64,000 bases of DNA from Varanus komodoensis (taxonomy: Eukaryota; Chordata; Lepidosauria; Squamata; Varanidae), in assembly GCF_004798865.1 (NCBI RefSeq), contig NW_025336416.1, positions 2,775,172-2,839,171 on the forward strand, given 5' to 3'. A program made the position numbers and the translations under genes. Numbering within the stretch: position 1 is the stretch's first letter; the number at the start of each line of letters is the position of its first letter. Of the stretch, positions 46,790 through 57,466 are shown one piece after another. Below the pieces are notes generated by a model. That model was not told where the DNA came from, did no database searches, and saw only the letters and a list, made by a program, of their open reading frames with translations.

Positions 46790-46960
46790 ACTGCATGTTT
46801 CCCTGAATTATGCAATGCCAATTTGTGCTCAAAAAGGGATATTTTGGGGAAGAATTGGTATAGAAATGGTATTTTGGGGAAAGTGTGTATGTACACAAAA
46901 AATGCACATGTTTTAAAGGAAACAGATTATTTCAATGAAAATGTTTGTCATTTCCCTAAA
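46790..46960. repeat. Unclassified repeat-like AT-rich segment
   Basis: TATTTTGGGGAAGAATTGGT and TATTTTGGGGAAAGTGTGTA repeat a similar phrase, with a neighbouring AAAAAATGCACATG. It resembles a family of AT-rich repeats with periodic ATGCA(T/C) motifs, possibly shared with 58.4 kb. Family unknown. Confidence 0.3.
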
Positions 46961-48254
46961 AAACAAACAAACAACCCCCCATCATAGATTAATGTAGAAA
47001 CATGGAGTGGAAATGGAGAACTAGAGTGGAATAGACATGAAGAGGTGCCTAGCCAAGGATCAGAGAAAATTATTGGCCTTCATAACTTTACTCTGGAAGG
47101 TTAACAATCTTTTGCCCTTCAAATACTCTCAACTGGCAGTTGATTTTGTCTGTTTCAAAAAAGAAGCTCCCCCGTACCATTTGTAATTGCAGAACTTACT
47201 ATCCGGGTTCCCCTTTCCACATCCCCCCTGCACAAATTAAAAAATCACAGACACCAAGTTTTTTCGCACAGAGTTGTCTTGAACACCCTTTTCTGTGCCC
47301 TTCTGAGCAATGTGATACTGTGCATCTGTGTGTCCGTGTGTCCTGGCTTAATTCTGAATTCATGAATGCCTTTTTCCTCCATGCCTTCCAGGGAAGCTAA
47401 CATGTTTATAGGACACTGCTAAGGTGGCTTCTAATCCCATTATCAGTCCGGATGCTCCCTGTGCTCTCAAACCTGCTTCCAAAAAAGAAAACTATGATAA
47501 TTGAAATAATCCTGTACCCTGAGAGCTGTTTTTAAGAAGCAATGATTAGCTCACTAGCTCAACCGATGTACACAGCCTGCAGCAAAATATAGAAAGTAAG
47601 AGAAGGGAAAAGTTGCCTTTCAAAAGTCTGCAGTACAGAACATTTTAAGCCTCCTCACCTGATGTATTCAAGTGTCCAAAGATCTCCTATTCCCTAAAAG
47701 TAATTTTATTGTTGTAATAAAAAAGATCCAAATGTACACACAGAGTACAACCTAACTGTAAATGCAAAATACCAAAAACAATGACAGCCTCAATAGATGG
47801 ACAAAATACGAAAAGCACCTTAAATAGTGTTTAATTTGATGTCTTGTGGGACAAATGGATGAAATGTTCTTTCTAATTTTAAAAGATCACATAGTAAAAA
47901 CGACTACTTGATAATTAACATGAAGAAATATATCTGCCAATAGAGAAATTAATATATTCCACTGCTGAGTCGGAGAAGAAATCCATCTGATCTGACAACA
48001 TCCTCCTTATAGTATTACACAAGGACATAATAAATGAAAACCTCCAGCTGTCATTGGCCATGAGGACAAAGACTTGGTTCTACAGAGCCTTTTAAAAAGC
48101 TCACTGTAAGATACGCAGAAGGCACGGTTTGAAAACGTAAGCTCCTAAGTGCCTTCCTTAACGAAGCACTAGGAAGGGCGTGTAAGCAGCAGAAAATAAA
48201 CTTATTTTTCTTTCAAAAACATTCCCTGAAATGTCACCACCTTTTCTCTCCTGT
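46961..48254. other. No recognised feature
   Basis: AT-rich unassigned DNA. No exon or interspersed repeat recognised. Confidence 0.4.
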
Positions 48255-48600
48255 TGCTCCTTGTACTAAGAAAACTGTCTGAGAACAACTGCTTGATGTG
48301 TCTTCTTTCATCCTTCAGATCCTTCTGCAAGACTCAGCTTTTCCATGGTCCTCAAAATTCATGGAATGCTCCTCTGAAACCCAACCAGAAAACCCACTTC
48401 CTAACACTGCTGAAAAGAAGTATAACTACGTATCATCATGCATATTCCAGCTTTCCCCTCATTTTCCTCTTTCCTGTGTTGCCTTGAACCATGTAAAGTT
48501 TTTGACTGTATGGCCCTTGGGACAGGGATCTTTCTTTTTGTTGGTTCCTCTGTAAAGTGCCATGGAAATGGATGGTAAATAATAATAACAACAATACAAA
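48255..48600 (+). mobile_element. Probable LINE 3' end (L2-like)
   Basis: CCAGAAAACCCACTTCCTAA, then GGGACAGGGATCTTTCTTTT, CTGTAAAGTGCCATGGAAAT and a (AATAATAAC)n tail follow the pattern of an L2-like 3' end with a GTAAAGCGCC-type terminus. The 5' boundary is uncertain. Confidence 0.45.
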
Positions 48601-50187
48601 ATAGAAGCAGATGGGGCTAGGTCAATCACAAACCATGTCCAGCACCTCTGCTGTGACATCTATTAAGCATAACGGTTGGTTTCAGTTCACCTGTGCAGAG
48701 GGCCATGAGGCTGTTTGCAGGCATCAATAAATACTGCATTTTCTGCAAACCTTGTGACATTAATTATACCATGTCACAAGGAAAAGCTGGTGTTAATTGG
48801 AAGGAGGCCGCCGGTGCTTTGTCATGTACTGAATTACAGATGTGTGAGTAGAAAGCAAATCATTCCACGGCATCTTCCAAAAGGACTTTAATGTGGGAAT
48901 ACCTTAGCATACATTGCTCCGTAGAATATGCAGCTGAAGATTCATGGGCCCCCTATGGGTGGAACCAAAAATGGTTGGGCTTTGCTTCTCTCAGTGTTTC
49001 CACACTTCCTGAAATGAAGGTGGCCTCCCTGAAGGAGAACAGTCAGAAGAGATCTCCAGAAAAGGTCTTCAGGCACTTCTTGTCCACCTGTTTCTTTCTT
49101 CGAGTTTAGTGGTGGCCTCCCACCTGGATCTATTTCCTGCTTTTCTTTCCCTGCTCACAATCAGCAACGCTGAGTTCCTTTTCTTGCTCATGAGTAGCCA
49201 TAGTCACCCTGGAAAGCAACTGGTTTTTCCTCATTTTGCACAGTAAAGACATCCTCTAACATCCAGTTACGCAGAAATCCAACCAGCTCCAAACTGTCTC
49301 CCAGAATCCTCATTACATCAAATCTTGCTTCCCCTCACCATTAATACCAGCTCCGCACACCCACTTGGTCAAAGAAGTCTTCACTACCACTTTTGTCTCA
49401 TGACTCCTTGCTTCTGATGACTCTGTCTGTTGAAATATTATCTTACCATTCCGCACTCCAGCTCACATGCTGAATTATTAACACTGTTTTTATGCCAAAT
49501 GTCTATGCTTCACACATAATTTGACCTTACATTACTGTTCAGTTAACTGTGCTGACCCTCCAAGACGGATTTCCCATGCTGTTCCTGTGGAATGCATTTC
49601 TTTAGATAATTTGGGTTAGCTGATTGCCAAACTCTTTGAACAGAATTGCATGTAGTGTTTGTAATTAGCTGGATGCAATGATTTATTTGCCATCCACCAG
49701 GTTGTCAGAAATTAAAAAGGAAATACAAAATAGCATGAATTCTAAGGAATGAAGTGGGCTCTGAAGAATTTCACACTGCACGTTCTCAGCATCTCCTGTC
49801 TCTCAGAAGCCCCTTTTAATGTATGCCAAAAGTGGAACCATGTTTATTACAGGAATGTAAGACGATTTCTATCAGTTAGATTATGGAATTATTCAAATGT
49901 CAGAATGTCAGGTCAACATCAGGCCAAAACGTCTAGAAGATACCAGGCTGGGGAAGACTGACCCCATGCTTCTGAACTGTATTGAAATCAACTTCTGTAT
50001 CCACATGGAGAGAAGCAGGAACAGCTCAAGCCATAGGGATTAGCTTTGTTCCTTTTTATTAGCAGTATTTATCAGGCCCATCCATTTTGATTTCTTGCCA
50101 TACTTGGTTTGCATTAACTTTGGATTTTTTTCACTGCAGGGCTGAATCCATTCAACCCTTATTGGAATTGTTGACTTTCATGTTGAT
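48601..50187. other. No recognised feature
   Basis: AT-rich unassigned DNA. The stretch at 48720-48860 is unique-looking. No exon recognised. Confidence 0.4.
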
Positions 50188-50810
50188 CTGAATTTATTTA
50201 TTTATTATTTATTTATTTAGGAAACTTCTATGCCGCCCCATTCGCCGAAGCCTCGGGGCGGCTCACAAACATAAATAAACTTCCTTAAAATAATATAAAT
50301 TAACAGTATAAATTAAGTCACCCTGGCCAAAGAATAAAATGAATAAATACAATTAACAATTAAAATGACATTTGAATAAAAAGGTCTTCGCCTGGCGCCG
50401 AAAAACAAACAACGATGGCGCCAGGCGGACCTCTCTGGGGAGCGCATTCCATAGACTGGGGGCCACTGCAGAGAAAGCCCTCCTCTGAGTACTTACCCTC
50501 CTAATTTCCTTCATGGAGGGTTCCCGGAGAAGGACCTCTCCTGCAGATCTCAGGGGGCAGGCGGGCATATATGGACGTAAGCGCTCCTTCAGGTAACCAG
50601 GACCCAAGCCATTTAGGGCTTTATAGGTCATCACCAACACCTTGAATTGGGCCTGGACTTCAATGGGAAGCCAGTGAAGCTGACAAAGGACTGGAGTCAT
50701 GTGAACATAATGCCCAGTCCCCGTCAGCACCCTGGCAGCTCTATTTTGAACCAATTGAAGTATCCGGACTATCTTCAAGGGTAGCCCCATGTAGAGCGTG
50801 TTACAGAAGT
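50188..50810 (-). mobile_element. L2-like LINE 3' end with long ORF2 C-terminus
   Basis: The best-kept L2-like copy. On the minus strand an uninterrupted frame of about 145 codons reads VRILQLVQNRAARVLTGTG, LCQLHWLPIEVQAQFKVLV, TYKALNGLGPGYLKERLRPY and FSAVAPSLWNALPREVR, ending KTFLFKCHFNC. This is the standard region C-terminal to the reverse transcriptase. The 3' UTR and a (TTTA)n tail lie at the left. The open frame and close match to 9.4 and 40.8 kb suggest a fairly young subfamily. Confidence 0.9.
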
Positions 50811-51509
50811 CAAATTTTGATGTTTGGCTTTCTGAATTGTGTGGAAAATAAAGGATTTCACTCCCTGCACTGTCACCTTCCCAAATGTTATAAATTTAGT
50901 CAAATCAGAGAGCCACCCCATAGTCCTTGGGCAAACTTTCTTGGGGTCATAGGTGGGCTGGGAAAATCCCTGCTCAGCTTGACCTTGAAAGGTGGAGATC
51001 AAGAACTGGCACTCAACCAAAACCCCGTGCAATGGGCATTGAGAGAACCTGGCAATCTGCATGGAAAACCCTTGGAGAGAGGAAAAGGGAGGCAATATGC
51101 CAGGTGGGGATGGTAGAATTCCTGAGAGGTGGGGATGCAATTTACCCGGACCTCCCACTGCTACTTCTCCACCCCCACATTGCCCCAAAGTCAAAGCAGA
51201 TTGGGCAGAGAGACAAAGCAGCGTCACAGAATCTCACCAACTTCTTAGTTGAGGAACCTCTGAGTGGTGTTTATTATTAGCCACCTCAAGCACGGTTTAT
51301 TGTTCAAAAGCATCCTATAAAGATGTAATAAAGTAGATGATCAGGTGGCTGTAGGCACAGAGAGCACAAAACCCTGCCCAACATCTGTAGCCAACCCGGT
51401 TGTGGCTGAAAGTTAAAGAAAGTGAATCTATGAAGTATGGCCGGACTTACACGTTGCAGAGAATAAAATGGAAATGGACTGTCTGTCATCCAGCTTAGAC
51501 ACCCCCAAG
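50811..51509. other. No recognised feature
   Basis: Unassigned DNA. Overlapping frames of 99-150 codons on both strands near 50775-51280 have no recognisable domain. Confidence 0.4.
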
Positions 51510-51596
51510 TTCAGTTTTCCCCAACCTGGTGCTTTCCCAGTCATTAGATTACAACTTCCACTCACCCAAGACCACTAGCCATGCTGGCTGGTGCCT
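51510..51596. mobile_element. hAT-like DNA transposon fragment
   Basis: TTCCCCAACCTGGTGCTTTC, GATTACAACTTCCACTCACC and ACTAGCCATGCTGGCTGGTG match the reverse arrangement of short reptile hAT derivatives related to 23707-23815. Confidence 0.5.
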
Positions 51597-51679
51597 TGTT
51601 TAGAAAGTCTCTTGCAACCGCTCTGGATACCTCGTTTTCCAAAGCAAGCAGGATTTGTTTAAATTGTTTTTCAATAACG

Positions 51680-52080
51680 ACGAGTGCTTTATCTAGTCCT
51701 GGCACTCATTTCAAACTGTTTTTGCATAAAGCCTGCCTGTGGTAGTCTTATCAGAATGGAATGCATTGGAGGAACCATAATAGACTTTATCCTAATAGCC
51801 ACCTTTGGTGAAGTTTTGAATGCCTTCTATCTCAGCAAATTAAATCGCTGTCAAAACATACTCATATGCACTACTCCAAAAGCTCCGAGAACAAAGGGAG
51901 CAAAGCATAACGCAAACGATTATCATCACAAATTGTAAAAACGCTCCCTCACTAAAACAAACAGAGGAAATATATTCGGCTCACTTAATTTTTAAATATC
52001 AGCTCTCTGTTGACAGAGTGCCAAGTTGTTGCAATTTTACTGCCCTCCAACCTTTCCCTGAAATGTCAGGTAGATTATAT
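51680..52080. other. AT-rich unique block, candidate conserved non-coding element
   Basis: The block has no repeat signature and contains several AT-rich motifs such as CAGCAAATTAAATCGC, CACTTAATTTTTAA and TCTGTTGACAGAG. Its composition is like vertebrate conserved non-coding DNA. Conservation is inferred from appearance only. Confidence 0.25.
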
Positions 52081-52339
52081 AAAGTGTCTGTCCGCACATG
52101 GGGGTGTCTGAGCATATATACAAATTGAACATTGGTATTCAAGCACGATTCCTTGTGTGTTTAATAAAATTATTCCTTCTGTCAGGACTTGAGAGTTTGC
52201 ATTGCGCAGTGGTGTTCATGTGTAGAATGGTGGGGCAGTTAGAGGATCTGCCCCCTGGATGTACGGCATTGCACGAAGGAGCACTGGCTACAAGCTGCCG
52301 CACGGCTTCTTCTGACCTGTGGTAGCCCCATGAACTTCC

Positions 52340-52760
52340 AGTGATCCTGTGCTTTATGGTGACCCTCCTGAATGTCCCTATCCTTGGCAGCCTTGCTCAG
52401 CTCCTATAAACCCAAGGCGGTGTCTTCCTTTATGGATCAACCCATTTCATCTTTGACCTTCCTCCTCTTCGGCCTTCCACTTTCTCTGTGTGATTGTCTT
52501 CTCCACTGAGTCTTGTCCTCTCACGATTTGTCCAGAACAAGACAGCGTCCATGTTGTCATTTTTGCTTCTGGATTGATTTGATCCTGGAGTCACTTTTTC
52601 AACTTTCTGCTAGCCCAGGGTTAGGGAACCCAAGAATTCCAGAAAGATGTTTTGAAGACATCAGTTTTCTTTCTTCCCTGACCAGCTTCCACTTCCATAT
52701 AGAGTGATTTCGGATACAGCAGTGGGAAAACCTTTCTGAATATTTCTTACCTTGTAGACC
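52340..52760 (-). mobile_element. RTE-clade LINE fragment
   Basis: On the minus strand: GTCCAGAACAAG at the 5' side in reverse, then GACTCAGTGGAGAAGACAAT, GGAAGGCCGAAGAGGAGGAA, GAAATGGGTTGATCCATAAA, GGAGCTGAGCAAGGCTGCCA and GGGTCACCATAAAG. This is the endmost coding part of an RTE LINE distinct from the BovB copy at 63 kb. Frames are broken. Confidence 0.65.
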
Positions 52761-54165
52761 CTATGATGGAACCATCCAAAGAGGCACCACCACAAATTGG
52801 AACAAATTGTGCCAGTGCAAACAACCCATCACGCAATGCCCCTCTCAACCCATCATGCCAGTAAACTAGGGATATGTGAGGAACCTGATAAGGAGTGACA
52901 ATCCAATACACTCCCACCCCCAGATTCTGGCTTGTTAACCCTGCGCAGGCACCAACTCACTGCTGTTTGAGTTGAGCCAGTTTGCAGACTTCTGCCTCTA
53001 AGATGGGTTGCAGGTTTGTGCATTGATTAAAAAAAAAAAAAAACAAAACAGTAGGGATTTGTGCAAATTATGCATTTTCTGCTATTTGTGCAAATTGGCA
53101 TTCCAAAACCATGCAGTTCTGGAACAATGTTACACATTTCTGTAGGGTTTTTGGGAATGCTGTTTTCCTTTTAGTATCACCAGTTTGCCTTCCAGACGGT
53201 TACTTCTTTGTGACCAGCTATGCCCAACATGGTAGTCACTGTTTGAAGGAGCAAGCCTTCCCCCTTGACAGTCATATTGTGGGGGCACCGGCAACCTTCC
53301 CTCAAAATTCTGAATGTGCCCACCAACCCCCAAAGATTGGGACCCTGCACCTGGTTAGTGAAGGCCTAGCTTGATTCTGTCCACCCAGACTCTCCTGGAA
53401 AGAAAGGCCTTTAAATGATTTTCCTAATCCAGTTACATCTTGTTCAGTTGCCCCTGAATGCTAGTATTTTTTTGTACCCATTCATGGTGTGATTGGGATT
53501 GTTCTGCATTATTCCTCAGCCATATCTCAGCTTTAAAAAATTCATTCCTAACTCACTGCTTGGTCCCAGATCCTGGGTCTGTCCCTCATTCTCAACCCTG
53601 ATACAACATCTGGTTCCTGGCTCTGAACGCCTAACTCTGAACTCCTGATCCTCGCTGCTCTTAAATTACTGCCTATGGCTCAGATGGAGGACTGACATAG
53701 ACGGAAAAGGGAGAGAAAGAGATCAAGCAAGAGAGAGCGAGCAGCTTGCTTGCCAAGGCTAAAGAGTGAATCCATGGCATGAGCAAAGCCTGAGAGGCAG
53801 ACTTTCTAATCCACGTTTACCTTCTGTCCTGCACCACTAATCTTGGAAAGCCATTGCTAATCGACTGTGCTAGATGAATGTGATGTGTCCTGAGTCCAGC
53901 GAGTGGAGGATCCTTGGGCAAGATGTGCTCTTGGTCTGTGCAGATTTCTGGACGCATGCTTTGTGGGTTCCAGCTGGTCCCCACAAAGCCTTCCCTTGAC
54001 TCCTGCCCTGGATTTGACAATTCCTAAAGCAGCTTTGGATACTGAAGGAGAAGCAGAAGAAAGGTAGCGTGATGTTCTCCGTGTAGGTGTACTGTAACAG
54101 GTAAGGAGCCCTGGTTTGCTGTCTGAATTTGTATTCCTGACGTAGAAGTGACTGAGGAGCAGCCA
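52761..54165. other. No recognised feature; poly-A tract
   Basis: Unassigned DNA with a run of 14 A at 53029-53042 followed by a segment with two TTTGTGCAAATT repeats (about 53056 and 53084). No exon recognised. Confidence 0.4.
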
Positions 54166-54540
54166 TAGGGGGAGAATTTTTAACTCTATAAATAAATGCT
54201 CCAGTTACTCGCCCTGCTCCGTTTCAGCAGCCACGTCCTGAATGAAGTACGGCTTAATCTGTGATTTGATATTAATCATTGTTTTCCCCCCACCATCATC
54301 TCTGCCGCCTCGCATTCTAGAGAAGCCCCTTTCTTGGATCCCACCTCTTAATGCTAACAGCATGAAAGTCACATTACAAGTGAAATATTAACAATCCTCC
54401 AGATACCAAAATAGCTCAGCTCACGGGAGGAGAGCAAGTAATCCAATTTTAATTTCCCCAGTTTCTAATGTGTCATGCAGCACTTGGCCAAATCAACGGT
54501 TCGGCAAACTCGGCCTTCTGCACGACATTAGCAGGGAAAT
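54166..54540. other. Candidate conserved non-coding element
   Basis: Repeat-free and AT-rich, with many homeodomain-like motifs (GTACGGCTTAATC, GATATTAATCATTG, CCAATTTTAATTTC, TCTAATGTGTCATG). It resembles ultraconserved-type vertebrate enhancers, but this is judged by eye only. Confidence 0.3.
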
Positions 54541-55059
54541 TCAAAGCAGGGCCTGGATGTATATATATGAAAAAGAAAAAAAAAAAACCATTTACTTGAT
54601 TTAACTGAGAGGCAGTAAGCATACCAGTGTGTAGGGAGACAAGAGTGGTTATGATTTAGTAATTCCCGTTTGAAATATTGTTGGAGAGGAATCATAAATC
54701 TCTCCTCCTGCAACATTGTCTAAAATGGAGATTGATAGGCTTGGGGGAAAGAAAAGTAGACCGTCGTGTATAAAAAGTATTTTGATGACTGAAGGAGGGT
54801 GAGGATGATGGGACAGGGGATGGGGTGAAGGCAGATGAAAATTAATCAACTCCCAAGTCCCCGTTTGCTCCAGGAGGTTAGGTGTGTCTGTGTTCTGTGT
54901 CTTTTGGGGTGCGGGTACATATTTGGCTCATTTCATACACAGTTTTTGTAAGTGATTGATTTTAATTACTATTAAAAAAACTGTGTTGGCGAAATGCACA
55001 TTAAAATTAATTAAAAATAAAACCAAGGACTGGATTATATGTGACTTTCTTTTGTTATT
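54541..55059. other. No recognised feature
   Basis: AT-rich unassigned DNA with TTAATTAAAA motifs near 55005. Confidence 0.4.
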
Positions 55060-55345
55060 TGTTTATTCTCTCCTGTATCGCCAATAGCCAAAGCTCTTTG
55101 GGTGGTTTACAGCAATTCAATAAAAATACAATCTAAAATGCACCATATTATACAACATTGTAAAACAAAAGTAGCTGTATGACTGTGGAAGGAGCTCCCC
55201 AAAGAGATGCGCCTCGCACCTCTTCTCTACTCCTTTCGATGTGCCAGGTAAAAACCATTTTGTTTTCCCAGAGTTTTAATTGGTAACTCTTCATCTTAGT
55301 TTTTAATATCGTCTTTTATTCTGTATCACTGCTGTACTTCTGTGC
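55060..55345. mobile_element. L2-like LINE 3' end with internal inversion
   Basis: Positions 55060-55165 are a minus-strand L2-like 3' terminus (GCCAAAGCTCTTTGGGTGGT then TAAAAATACAATC). Positions 55166-55345 are plus-strand: GGAAGGAGCTCCCCAAAGAG encodes ELPKE, CCTTTCGATGTGCCAGGTAA and a partial 3' UTR follow. The order, 3' end in one orientation joined to the more upstream part in the other, is that of a twin-priming inversion. Confidence 0.65.
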
Positions 55346-55350
55346 CAATT

Positions 55351-55558
55351 GGAGAGCCAGTGTGGTGCGGTGGTGAAGAGCATGGGACTGGGACTCAGAG
55401 GATCTGGGTTCGAGTCCCCGCTCGGCCATGGAGCAACTGGGTGACTTTGGGCCAGTCACAGACCCTCAGCCCAACCTACCTCACAGGGGTGTTGTGGGGA
55501 TGAGATGGAGGAGGAGGAGGATGTAAGCTGCCTTGAGCCCTTTGAAGGAAAAAGGCAG
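55351..55558 (+). mobile_element. tRNA-derived SINE with MIR-type core, best copy
   Basis: Starts GGAGAGCCAGTGTGGTGCGG with a tRNA-like A-box region. It has a good B-box GGTTCGAGTCCCC, then CAACTGGGTGACTTTGGGCC, CAACCTACCTCACAGGGGTG and TAAGCTGCCTTGAGCCCTTT. It is the best reference for the family in this window. The tail is cut off at the junction with the BovB fragment. Confidence 0.9.
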
Positions 55559-55645
55559 GGAGTCCTTCCTTCTCATTAGGTGGCCAAAGTATTTGAGCTT
55601 CAGCTTCAGTATCTGGCCTTCTAAAGGGCACTCAGGGTTGATGAG
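55559..55645 (-). mobile_element. BovB (RTE) LINE fragment
   Basis: On the minus strand it encodes NPECPLEGQILKLKLKYFGH followed by LMRRKDSL, the same block as in the 63 kb BovB (NPDCSLEGQVLKLKLKYFGH). It adjoins the SINE tail directly; the two share a junction, which makes a false fused reading frame. Confidence 0.8.
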
Positions 55646-56001
55646 CACCACTGGCGGCAATGGCTCCATCCCATCCTTCTACCAAGTTGCTCACGATGGT
55701 GTCCGTTGGGCTTATTCCATTTGGCTTCTTAGTAATCCTGCAAGGGGGTGAAGCCCAGCCCGTTAGCATCACGGCTGAAGAGAGATTAGAACGCAAGTCA
55801 CAGCAGTCTGTCTCCAGCAGTCTCACCACTCAAGCAGTTGCATTCAGAAGGTGCAAAAAGCTTTTTTCGCATTCTTCTCAAAACCTCCACAGGATTAGTA
55901 GACCTGGAAAATGTCTGTCATATTGATCAGCAGTACATAACACCTTTTCATAGCTTTCATCTCATCACAGGCTTCTAGTCACTCTAATCCCCGTTTTGCA
56001 G
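55646..56001. other. No recognised feature
   Basis: Unassigned DNA after the BovB fragment. Confidence 0.4.
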
Positions 56002-56130
56002 ATCAGACTGGCAATGGCTTTCCTGGATTTCGAGCAGAAGTATTTCCTCTCATGCATCCTCTGTTCCTTTATCTTCTTGGGCTTTGGCTTATGGATCGTG
56101 TTGGATATGGCAACCGATGCCTGGCCCTCA
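56002..56130 (+). other. Weak candidate exon, tetraspanin-like hydrophobic segment
   Basis: Behind a possible splice acceptor (CCCCGTTTTGCAG) an open frame reads MAFLDFEQKYFLSCILCS then FIFLGFGLWIVLD. The KYFL...GFG.W...D pattern recalls the first transmembrane segment of tetraspanins, but the spacing is about five residues short. No further exon was found and a CR1-like end lies just downstream. A chance hydrophobic frame is more likely. Confidence 0.15.
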
Positions 56131-56189
56131 TGCTGCCAGCATGCTTCTAACATGAGAGAGTACACATGCTGTGGAGCATGGACAGGAGG

Positions 56190-56312
56190 ATATGGTTCCC
56201 ATGGGCTTCCCATGAACACCGGCCGACAACTGTGTGAAGGGAATGCCAGACTACCTAGACTTGGCCTGATTCAGCACAGCTCCTCTTACAGTCTTACGTT
56301 CCTACCTGGAAA
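56190..56312 (+). mobile_element. CR1 LINE 3' terminus, decayed
   Basis: ACACCGGCCGACAACTGTGT, GAATGCCAGACTACCTAGAC and CCTGATTCAGCACAGCTCC followed by TTACAGTCTTACGTTC resemble a CR1 terminus (GATCCAGCA...CTTCTTATGTTC type). Confidence 0.5.
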
Positions 56313-56992
56313 TAAGAAACTCTGAACACGAGGCTTTCTGCATGTGGTTTGCCACAGAGCTATAGCCCCTCCAAGGTCTAAGCAACACTGGAAAAGCACT
56401 AACTGCACAGAAAAAAATCAGTATTGATGCACTGGGGAAATGGAAATGCTGTTATAAAAAGGGCTGCTCATAGAGTCTAGATTCTTAGTACTTAACTCCC
56501 AGGGACAGTGAAAGGTTTCCATCTTAATTGCCAGAGAAGTAACTTTCCAATTAAGTTTTTTCTTTTTTTATTAAAAAAAAGATTGAGATAAGGATGGTCA
56601 ATTTATTATCCTGCAAGCTAAATATAACTCCAAGCCATTAACCCCATGTAATGTCTCAGCACCTAATTATGATTTCAGCGAAATTCCTCTTAACTTTAAT
56701 TCATGAATTGTCTGGATTTAACATTGCTCCTATAATTGGAAAGATATACAAATGACCTCAGACCCCTCAATTAGTGCGCAGTTGGGCTAGCGAGCTACCT
56801 GGCCACTCTGTGAGCTGTGCAGATAATAAAGTCATGGAAGTGCTGAGGCAGCTGAGCCAACAGGTAGGGAAAGCTACCTGTGAATGTCTTCTTATCATCC
56901 GTGATGGTTACAGACATCTTTAAAAATAATCATGCAGAACGTGCATACATGTTCTTTGTAAAAGGTTCTTTTTAAGCTTTGCCTTTCCCCTG

Positions 56993-57024
<32 letters not shown>

Positions 57025-57084
57025 GTTATTGAAAAGAGCGTGTTTGGTATGCTAGGGTGAAAGTTATGGACAAGAACCAAAGAA
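56313..57084. other. Unassigned, with a candidate conserved block and (ATG)n
   Basis: The 56540-56790 stretch is repeat-free and AT-rich with CCTAATTATGATTTC and CTTTAATTCATGAATTG motifs, resembling conserved non-coding DNA. A (GAT)n repeat lies at 56992-57022. Confidence 0.35.
56992..57022 (+). repeat. (GAT)n microsatellite
   Basis: About ten GAT units with one GGT interruption. Confidence 0.9.
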
Positions 57085-57466
57085 GGACATATGCACAGCC
57101 ATCCCGGAGCAGAATAAGGGTCCATCTAGTGCAGTTCTCTTTCACAGAGTGGCCACCAGATTCCTGTGCAAAGTCCACAGAAAGGACAACCATGCAGACA
57201 CCATCCCTCATAGGTTCTCCACCCACTGGTGTCCCTAGACATCCTGCGACTAGGGACACCAGTGGGTGGAGAACCTATGAGGGATGGTGGAACCACCATC
57301 TTGGAGCCCCATAACGATCAGGACAAGTAGCTGTTGACAGCCTTCTCCTCCATGAAATAGCCTGTGCGCTTTCAAAGCCATTCAAACGGGTGGCCTTCAC
57401 CACATCTGGTGGTAGCAGATTCCGTAGCTTAAGAATGTGCTGAGCGACAAAGTCCTTCCTTTTGTC
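57085..57466 (-). mobile_element. CR1 LINE fragment containing a perfect hairpin
   Basis: Reverse-orientation CR1 landmarks run on both sides of the hairpin: AAGGGTCCATCTAGTGCAGT and CTTTCACAGAGTGGCCACCA on the left, GTAGCTGTTGACAGCCTTCT, CTCCTCCATGAAATAGCC and CACCACATCTGGTGGTAGCA on the right. The element is decayed; the hairpin replaces or expands a short internal segment. Confidence 0.75.
57199..57289. repeat. Perfect 40 bp inverted repeat, 11-base loop
   Basis: Left arm 57199-57238 (starts CACCATCCCTCATAGG, ends GGTGTCCCTAG) and right arm 57250-57289 (starts CTAGGGACACC, ends GAGGGATGGTG) are exact reverse complements over 40 bases. The loop is ACATCCTGCGA. A further small palindrome, GATGGTGG-AA-CCACCATC, overlaps the right end. 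The left arm continues the flanking CR1, so the right arm appears to be an inverted copy of it. Confidence 0.95.

Noticed and set aside
55351-55440. tRNA gene
   Set aside because: The A and B boxes belong to the SINE head; the 3' half continues into the MIR-type core instead of an acceptor stem.
55481-55669. Apparent fusion protein on the minus strand
   Set aside because: It is the BovB fragment read through into the reverse complement of the SINE.
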